Below are positions 1 through 5,170 of a stretch of 5,170 nucleotides of DNA, one piece after another. Under the pieces are notes generated by a model that saw only the letters and a program-made list of their open reading frames with translations, was not told the origin of the DNA and did not search any database. A program made the translations under genes and the position numbers. Position 1 is the stretch's first letter. Each line of letters begins with the position of its first letter. This stretch comes from Lysobacteraceae bacterium (GTDB taxonomy: Bacteria > Pseudomonadota > Gammaproteobacteria > DSM-19610). The DNA lies in the NCBI GenBank assembly GCA_020201295.1, contig JAIVHA010000087.1:1-5170 (forward strand). Reading direction: 5' to 3'.

Positions 1-41
1 CACATGATGAAGCCCGAAGGGATTCTATGGGCCAGAAGTGA

Positions 42-103
42 CGCGGCAATCTCCAACTGACTGATTTCATGGTAGGAGATTGCCGCGCTTCGCTCGCAAT
101 GAC
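42..103. repeat. Hairpin-forming dispersed-repeat (MITE-like) element
   Basis: CGCGGCAATCTCC (42-54) is followed after a 20-base loop by its perfect reverse complement at 75-87, giving a 13-bp stem. The right arm continues to 103 with CTTCGCTCGCAATGAC. Read on the minus strand, 75-103 begins GTCATTGCGAGCGAAG and ends GGCAATCTCC, which I recognise from memory as the terminal motif of a short palindromic element scattered between genes in many bacteria. The left arm lacks the matching outer part: upstream of base 42 the sequence diverges, so the left end looks truncated or rearranged. There is no coding capacity. The inverted repeat is certain; the family assignment is inference. A transcript would fold here, but no T-run follows, so it is not an obvious terminator. 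Confidence 0.7.
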
Positions 104-134
104 GTTAAGTCAGTGCCATTCCAGTATGAAATGA

Positions 135-222
135 TTTCTTGGCGCCCTTGGCGTCTTGGCGGTTCAAAGCTTTTTCTTGGTGTCCTGGCGGTTCAAAACA
201 GTTGTTAGCGCCTTGGCGGTAA
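135..222. repeat. Cluster of degenerate TTGGCG direct repeats
   Basis: CTTGGCGTCTTGGCGGTTCAAAG at 147-169 recurs at 176-198 with three differences, a spacing of 29 bases. A third, shorter copy, TTAGCGCCTTGGCGGTAA, lies at 205-222. Inside the copies the core TTGGCG recurs every 8 or 9 bases (139-144, 148-153, 156-161, 213-218, with variants at 177-182, 185-190 and 205-210). The block ends 27 bases before the dnaJ start and probably lies in or just before its leader. Similar ACCGCCAAG-type repeats occur between genes in unrelated environmental bacteria, as far as I recall; I know of no established function. It does not encode a plausible peptide. Confidence 0.6.
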
Positions 223-249
223 TGCAAATAAATCAGGTTAAGAAGATTC

Positions 250-1407
250 ATGGCGAAGCGTGACTATTACGAAGTTCTGGGCGTGGCGAAGAATGCCAGC
301 GAGGCGGAGCTGAAGAAGGCCTACCGCCGGGCGGCCCAGAAATTTCATCCGGATCGCAATCCCGACGACAAGGAAGCCGAGGTGAAATTCAAGGAGGCCA
401 AGGAGGCCTACGAGGTGCTCACCGATGCGCGCAAGCGCGCCGCTTATGACCAGTTCGGCCATGCCGGGGTGGATCCCTCCATGGGCGGTGGCCCGGGTGG
501 CGGTGGTTTCGGAGCGGGTGCCGCCGGCGCCAGCTTCAGTGACATCTTCGGAGACGTGTTCGGCGACATCTTCGGTGGCGGTGGCGGTGGCGCGCGCGGC
601 GCCAACCGGGTCTATCGTGGCGCCGACCTGCGCTACAACCTGGAATTGAGCCTGGAGGATGCCGTGCGCGGCACCACGGTGAAGATCCGGGTGCCGACCA
701 TGGTGAAGTGCGAGACCTGTGGTGGCAGCGGCGCGAAGGAAGGCTCCAAGCCCGTCACCTGTACCACCTGCGGCGGTCACGGCCAGGTGCGCATGCAGCA
801 GGGCTTCTTCTCGATCCAGCAGACCTGCCCCAACTGTCGTGGCGCCGGCACCATCATTGCCGATCCCTGCGGCACCTGTCATGGCCAGGGGCGTGTAAAG
901 GAATCCAAGACCCTGTCCGTGAAGGTGCCGCCGGGCGTCGACACCGGTGACCGCATCCGCCTGGCCGGCGAAGGGGAGGCCGGCGAAAACGGCGGCCCAT
1001 CCGGGGACCTGTATGTGCAGATCCGGGTCAAGGAACATCCCATCTTTGCGCGCCAGGAACAGGACCTGTATTGCGAGGTGCCCATCAGCTTTACCACTGC
1101 CGCCCTGGGCGGCGAGCTGGAGGTGCCCACCCTCGACGGCCGGGTCAAGCTCAAGATCCCCGAGGAGACCCAGACCGGCAAGCTGTTTCGCCTGCGCGGC
1201 AAGGGTGTGTCCCCGGTGCGCGGCGGCCCTACCGGAGACCTGCTGTGCCGGGTATTGGTGGAAACCCCGGCCAACCTCAATCCCGAACAGAAGGAATTGC
1301 TGCGCAACTTCGAACAGACCCTGCATGAGGGTGGTTCCCGTCATCGTCCCCAGGAGTCCTCCTGGCTGGATGGGGTGAAGAAGTTCTTTGAAGGGATGAA
1401 GTTCTAA
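250..1407 (+). CDS. dnaJ: Chaperone protein DnaJ (Hsp40)
   Basis: DnaJ is the cytoplasmic J-domain co-chaperone: it binds unfolded protein, passes it to DnaK and stimulates DnaK ATP hydrolysis. The 385-residue product has the full class I layout. The J domain is at about residues 4-70, with the HPD tripeptide at 33-35. A Gly/Phe-rich linker spans about 77-115 and carries repeated DIFGD-like motifs. The zinc region has four CxxCxGxG repeats, with cysteines at 154/157, 171/174, 193/196 and 207/210, enough for two zinc sites. The C-terminal substrate-binding domains and a short tail ending in WLDGVKKFFEGMKF follow. Length is close to the E. coli protein (376). ATG 250 is chosen because MAKRDYYEVLG is the standard family N-terminus. 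The ribosome site is weak: AGAAGA at 241-246 is very close and AGG at 235-237 rather far. dnaK, often directly upstream, does not appear in the preceding 249 bases. No heat-shock (sigma32) promoter was recognised there. Confidence 0.97.
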   Translation: MAKRDYYEVLGVAKNASEAELKKAYRRAAQKFHPDRNPDDKEAEVKFKEAKEAYEVLTDARKRAAYDQFGHAGVDPSMGGGPGGGGFGAGAAGASFSDIFGDVFGDIFGGGGGGARGANRVYRGADLRYNLELSLEDAVRGTTVKIRVPTMVKCETCGGSGAKEGSKPVTCTTCGGHGQVRMQQGFFSIQQTCPNCRGAGTIIADPCGTCHGQGRVKESKTLSVKVPPGVDTGDRIRLAGEGEAGENGGPSGDLYVQIRVKEHPIFARQEQDLYCEVPISFTTAALGGELEVPTLDGRVKLKIPEETQTGKLFRLRGKGVSPVRGGPTGDLLCRVLVETPANLNPEQKELLRNFEQTLHEGGSRHRPQESSWLDGVKKFFEGMKF

Positions 1408-1424
1408 AAGCGCGCGGTGCCATT

Positions 1425-1502
1425 CCGCCATGCGGTTCGCGGGCGGAGCCCGCTCCCACGGGTGCCGGCCCGACCTCCCGTAGGAGCGGCCTTGACCGCG
1501 AA
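1425..1502. repeat. REP doublet (REPIN/BIME-like), copy 1, partly decayed
   Basis: This is the first of two 78-bp units that match at 75 of 78 positions. It holds two inverted REP-like palindromes. The left one folds as GCGGGC-GGA-GCCCGC (1439-1453). The right one is GCGG...CCGC (1486-1499), with a C1490/A1495 mismatch in the stem. The arms 1450-1462 and 1477-1489 also pair with each other except at C1457/A1482. The core TTCGCGGGC...GCCCGCTCC resembles the REP sequences of Pseudomonas-type genomes, which are mobilised by REP-associated tyrosine transposases (RAYTs) encoded elsewhere. It starts 18 bases after the dnaJ stop and could protect the dnaJ mRNA 3' end or limit read-through, but no T-tract follows. 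Confidence 0.85.
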
Positions 1503-1554
1503 CTGACGCAAGCCGGTGGCAACGGGCCTGGCGCCGACCGATGCGAACCCGACC

Positions 1555-1632
1555 CCGCCATGCGGTTCGCGGGCGGAGCCCGCTCCTACGGGTGCCGGCC
1601 TGACCTCCCGTAGGAGCGGCCTTGGCCGCGAA
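1555..1632. repeat. REP doublet (REPIN/BIME-like), copy 2, intact pairing
   Basis: This unit lies exactly 130 bases after copy 1, with an unrelated 52-base spacer between them (1503-1554). Here the symmetry is complete. CCGCTCCTACGGG (1580-1592) pairs perfectly with 1607-1619, and the outer TTCGCGG (1566-1572) pairs with CCGCGAA (1626-1632). Each half also folds alone: GCGGGC/GCCCGC on the left and GCGGCC/GGCCGC on the right (1616-1629). The three differences from copy 1 are at 1587, 1601 and 1625; the first and last restore base pairs lost in copy 1. Bases 1633-1705 between this unit and dapB must hold any dedicated dapB promoter, but I see no convincing one. Confidence 0.87.
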
Positions 1633-1705
1633 TCGGCTGAGCGGTCAGGTGTGACCCCGGCTGTGATACCCTTCCGCATCCGCAATCCTGTCCATGGACC
1701 CTGTC

Positions 1706-2332
1706 ATGACCCGAATCGCCATCACCGGAGCCGCCGGCCGCATGGGCCGCCACCTGATCGAGGCCTGTCACGCCCACGAGGATTTACAGGTGAGCGTGGC
1801 CCTCGAGCATCCGCAAAGCTCCTTGCTGGGCAGTGATGCCGGGGAGCTGGCAGGGGTCGGCAAGCTGGGGGTGATCCTCGGCGCCGATCTCGAGGCGGTC
1901 CGGGACGATTTCGATGTGCTCATCGACTTCACCCGCCCCGAGGTAACCCTGGCCAACCTGGCCAGCTGCCGTGCGGCGGGGCGCGCCATGGTGATTGGCA
2001 CCACCGGCTTCAGCGCGGAGCAGAAAGGGCGGATCGCGGCCGCGGCCGCGGACATCCCCGTGGTTTTTGCCCCCAACATGAGCGTCGGCGTGAACCTGTG
2101 CCTCAAGCTGCTGGACGAAGCCGGCACCATCGGTTTCGAGACCATCCGTGCCGGCGACATCGTCGGCGACCACACGGTACTGTTCGCCGGTACCGGCGAG
2201 CGGGTGGAGATCATCCACAAGGCCTCCAGCCGCATGACCTTCGCCCGCGGTGCCGCCCGTGCCGCCGCCTGGTTGCGAGAGCGCCCCGCCGCTTTGTACG
2301 ACATGCAGGATGTGCTGGGAATAAAGGGCTAA
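1706..2332 (+). CDS. dapB: 4-hydroxy-tetrahydrodipicolinate reductase DapB, internally deleted
   Basis: DapB reduces the DapA product to tetrahydrodipicolinate with NAD(P)H, for lysine and meso-diaminopimelate in peptidoglycan. The N-terminal half is a normal Rossmann domain: GAAGRMG near residues 8-14, DFTRPE near 74-79, GTTGF near 98-102 and the NMSVGVN loop near 124-130. The C-terminal part is also normal, from GTIGFETIRAGDIVGDHT through HKASSRMTFARGA to LYDMQDVLG. Between LLDEA and GTIGF, however, about 60 residues present in E. coli and Pseudomonas DapB are absent. They include EAHHRHK, with the catalytic His and Lys, and APSGTA, which binds substrate. The product is 208 residues against about 268-273, so it is predicted to be catalytically dead although in frame. 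ATG 1706 is preferred: it gives the family-like MTRIAITGAAG and has TGGA 7 bases upstream. ATG 1694, four codons earlier, has no visible ribosome site but remains possible. Confidence 0.88.
   Translation: MTRIAITGAAGRMGRHLIEACHAHEDLQVSVALEHPQSSLLGSDAGELAGVGKLGVILGADLEAVRDDFDVLIDFTRPEVTLANLASCRAAGRAMVIGTTGFSAEQKGRIAAAAADIPVVFAPNMSVGVNLCLKLLDEAGTIGFETIRAGDIVGDHTVLFAGTGERVEIIHKASSRMTFARGAARAAAWLRERPAALYDMQDVLGIKG
2114..2128 (+). other. Junction of about 180-bp in-frame deletion in dapB
   Basis: Codons GAC GAA GCC GGC ACC read D-E-A-G-T. Left of this the protein aligns with the family as VNLCLKLL; right of it as TIGFETIRAGD. From my recall of E. coli and Pseudomonas DapB, 63 residues normally lie between LL-D/E and TIGF, and here there are 3. 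The glycine probably belongs to the right side (family PGTIGF), which puts the joint near 2122/2123. No stop, frameshift or foreign sequence is present at the joint. Confidence 0.82.
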
Positions 2333-2379
2333 AACGCTGTTTTCCCGGTATTCTTGCCCGGTTTTGCCGTCGGGTCGCG

Positions 2380-2408
2380 TAGACAGTGCGCGCCGCTTGC
2401 GCTAGAAT
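2380..2408 (+). promoter_or_regulatory. Sigma70-type promoter for carAB
   Basis: TAGACA at 2380-2385 and TAGAAT at 2403-2408 are separated by 17 bases, and each matches its consensus hexamer (TTGACA, TATAAT) at five of six positions. Transcription would begin near 2415-2417, leaving a leader of about 90 bases before carA. The position, 48 bases after the dapB stop, suggests that carAB has its own promoter even if dapB read-through also occurs. I see no clear ArgR or PurR operator around it. Confidence 0.7.
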
Positions 2409-2455
2409 GCCGTTCCAACATGGCGCACCGTTCTGGTGTCCACACCCAAATCCAG

Positions 2456-2483
2456 GCGGGAAGTCCAAAAGGCTTCCCGCTTT
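2456..2483 (+). promoter_or_regulatory. carA leader hairpin, possible attenuator
   Basis: GCGGGAAG (2456-2463) and CTTCCCGC (2473-2480) form a perfect 8-bp stem over a 9-base loop, followed by only TTT then G. It lies inside the predicted carAB leader, about 40 bases after the start of transcription and 18 bases before the Shine-Dalgarno. It resembles a weak intrinsic terminator, so attenuation by pyrimidines or arginine is possible. Because promoter 2380-2408 lies upstream of it, it could equally end dapB read-through. The T-tract is too short to be sure that it terminates. Confidence 0.5.
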
Positions 2484-2497
2484 GCACATCTAGCTGT

Positions 2498-2502
2498 GGA
2501 GG
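2498..2502 (+). promoter_or_regulatory. Shine-Dalgarno that fixes the carA TTG start
   Basis: GGAGG sits 5 bases before TTG 2508. It is the strongest ribosome site in the window and decides the start in favour of the TTG. The in-frame GTG at 2436 has no such site and would add 24 residues with no family counterpart. Confidence 0.85.
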
Positions 2503-2507
2503 TTCCC

Positions 2508-3647
2508 TTGAGGAAAGCGGCCCTGTTGGCCCTCGGAGACGGCAGCCTGTTTCGAGGCGAGTCGATCGGGATGGACGGACAGACCACCGGCGAGGTGGTG
2601 TTCAATACCGCCCTTACCGGTTACCAGGAAATCCTCACCGATCCTTCCTATTCCCGCCAGATCGTCACCCTGACCTACCCGCACATCGGCAATACCGGGG
2701 TCAATGTGGAGGATGCCGAGTCGTCCCACGTACAGGCCGCCGGCCTGGTGGTACGCGATGTCCCCTATCTCGCCAGCAGCTGGCGCTCCGAGGGTGACCT
2801 GGAAAGCTACCTGCGCGAACACAGGATCGTCGGTATCGCCGGTATCGACACTCGGCGCCTGACGCGCATCCTGCGCGAGAAGGGCGCCCAGGGCGGCTGC
2901 ATCATGGCCGGTGATGAGCTGGACGAGGAAGCCGCCGTCGCGGCGGCGCGCGCCTTCCCCGGCCTGAAGGGCCTGGACCTGGCCAGGGAAGTGACCACCC
3001 ACGAACCCTACGAATGGGCCCAGGGCAGCTGGACCCTGGCCGGCGGCCTGCCCGAGGCCCCCCATCCGGTGGCGGAGAAACTGCCCTATCACGTGGTGGC
3101 CTACGACTACGGCGTGAAGCGCAACATCCTGCGCATGCTGGTGGATCGCGGCTGCCGCCTGACCGTGGTGCCGGCCCGGACGCCTGCCGAGGAGGTGCGC
3201 AAGCTAATGCCCGATGGCCTGTTCCTGTCCAACGGTCCGGGCGACCCGGAACCCTGTGACTATGCCATCAGGGCCATTCAGGAGCTGCTCGGCGACGGCA
3301 TCCCCACCTTCGGCATCTGCCTGGGCCACCAGTTGCTGGGTCTGGCCAGTGGCGCGCGCACGGTGAAGATGAAGTTCGGCCACCATGGCGCCAACCACCC
3401 GGTGCAGGACCTCGACACCGGCATGGTCATGATCACCAGCCAGAACCATGGTTTCGCCGTGGACGAGCAGACCCTGCCGACGAACCTGCGCGCCACCCAT
3501 CGATCCCTGTTCGATGGCACGCTGCAGGGCATGGAACGCACCGACGTGCCGGCCTTCAGTTTCCAGGGACACCCCGAGGCGAGTCCCGGCCCCCATGACG
3601 TGGCGCCGCTGTTCGACCGCTTCGTAGAAATGATCAAAGCCAGGTAA
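2508..3647 (+). CDS. carA: Carbamoyl phosphate synthetase small subunit (glutaminase)
   Basis: CarA hydrolyses glutamine and channels the ammonia to CarB for carbamoyl phosphate synthesis, at the branch to arginine and pyrimidines. With the TTG start the protein has 379 residues, close to E. coli CarA (382). The N-terminal CPSase small-chain domain (about 1-150) carries GEVVFNTALTGYQEILTDPSYSRQIVTLTYPHIGN split around residues 28-62. The class I glutamine amidotransferase domain begins near 194. It has the oxyanion-side SNGPGDP (241-247), the nucleophile Cys271 in GICLGHQ, FGHHGANHP (290-298), His314 in SQNHG, and the catalytic His355 and Glu357 in GHPEASP. The triad is therefore complete. 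TTG is chosen because of the GGAGG 5 bases upstream and because MRKAALLALGDGS matches the family N-terminus; E. coli carA is also reported to use TTG. carB starts 2 bases after the stop, so the two subunits are probably co-translated. Confidence 0.97.
   Translation: MRKAALLALGDGSLFRGESIGMDGQTTGEVVFNTALTGYQEILTDPSYSRQIVTLTYPHIGNTGVNVEDAESSHVQAAGLVVRDVPYLASSWRSEGDLESYLREHRIVGIAGIDTRRLTRILREKGAQGGCIMAGDELDEEAAVAAARAFPGLKGLDLAREVTTHEPYEWAQGSWTLAGGLPEAPHPVAEKLPYHVVAYDYGVKRNILRMLVDRGCRLTVVPARTPAEEVRKLMPDGLFLSNGPGDPEPCDYAIRAIQELLGDGIPTFGICLGHQLLGLASGARTVKMKFGHHGANHPVQDLDTGMVMITSQNHGFAVDEQTLPTNLRATHRSLFDGTLQGMERTDVPAFSFQGHPEASPGPHDVAPLFDRFVEMIKAR
3642..3644 (+). promoter_or_regulatory. carB ribosome site within the end of carA
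   Basis: AGG, the last sense codon of carA, lies 5 bases before ATG 3650 and is the only Shine-Dalgarno-like sequence there. Initiation at carB therefore probably depends on ribosomes finishing carA, which would help keep the subunits in equal amounts. Confidence 0.55.
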
Positions 3648-3649
3648 AA

Positions 3650-5170
<1,521 letters not shown>

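Noticed and set aside
202..230. TTGTTA and CAAATA as a dnaJ promoter
   Set aside because: Spacing is 17 bases but the -10 element is a poor match, and the region is built from repeats.
238..1431. 397-codon open frame on the minus strand over dnaJ
   Set aside because: It mirrors dnaJ almost exactly, with no ribosome site and a biased Ala/Gly/His composition; it is a shadow of the real gene.
1642..1670. Possible dapB promoter with GATACC as the -10 box
   Set aside because: Only three of six -10 positions match and the sequence 17 bases upstream (CGGTCA) does not resemble a -35 box.
1516..1836. Small plus-strand frame of 106 codons across the REP region into dapB
   Set aside because: Much of it is REP palindrome and the rest overlaps dapB out of frame; it has no ribosome site and no recognisable motif.
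2345..2365. CCGG...CCGG hairpin with TTTT after dapB, as a terminator
   Set aside because: The stem has only 4 pairs with a 9-base loop, too weak to call.
2436..2507. GTG 2436 as an upstream start for carA
   Set aside because: It adds 24 residues absent from CarA proteins and lacks a ribosome site, while TTG 2508 has GGAGG at 5 bases.
2420..2797. ATG at 2420 starting a frame that overlaps carA out of phase, as a possible leader peptide
   Set aside because: It lies only a few bases after the predicted transcript start, has no Shine-Dalgarno, and does not stop before carA as a leader peptide would.

Overview
The window is GC-rich DNA from a bacterium, most likely a non-enteric gammaproteobacterium. 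It carries the order dnaJ, dapB, carA, carB on the + strand. This order is known from Pseudomonas and relatives, where an extra gene can sit between carA and carB. The proteins resemble gammaproteobacterial versions, and REP-type palindromes like those of Pseudomonas-type genomes lie between dnaJ and dapB. I cannot name a genus.

Layout. Bases 1-249 hold no gene I can support. They contain a hairpin element with 13-bp perfect arms (42-103) and a cluster of degenerate TTGGCG repeats (135-222), both resembling dispersed intergenic repeats. dnaJ (250-1407) is complete and has all its expected motifs. The 298 bases after it hold two near-identical 78-bp REP doublets exactly 130 bp apart. dapB (1706-2332) follows. 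A strong sigma70-type promoter (2380-2408) and a leader hairpin (2456-2480) precede carA (2508-3647, TTG start). carB (3650 to the window end) starts 2 bases after the carA stop and is cut by the window edge at about half its normal length.

Functions. DnaJ is the J-domain co-chaperone of DnaK. DapB makes tetrahydrodipicolinate for lysine and peptidoglycan. CarA and CarB are the glutaminase and synthetase subunits of carbamoyl phosphate synthetase, which feeds arginine and pyrimidine synthesis.

The main surprise is in dapB. The frame is intact and both ends match the family closely, but about 60 internal residues are missing at 2114-2128. The lost part includes the catalytic HHRHK segment and the substrate-binding GT motif. 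As written, the protein should be inactive as a reductase. This is either a real 180-bp in-frame deletion, implying another DapB elsewhere, or a sequence or assembly error. I saw no wholly new system. The other points of interest are the repeats and the carAB leader.
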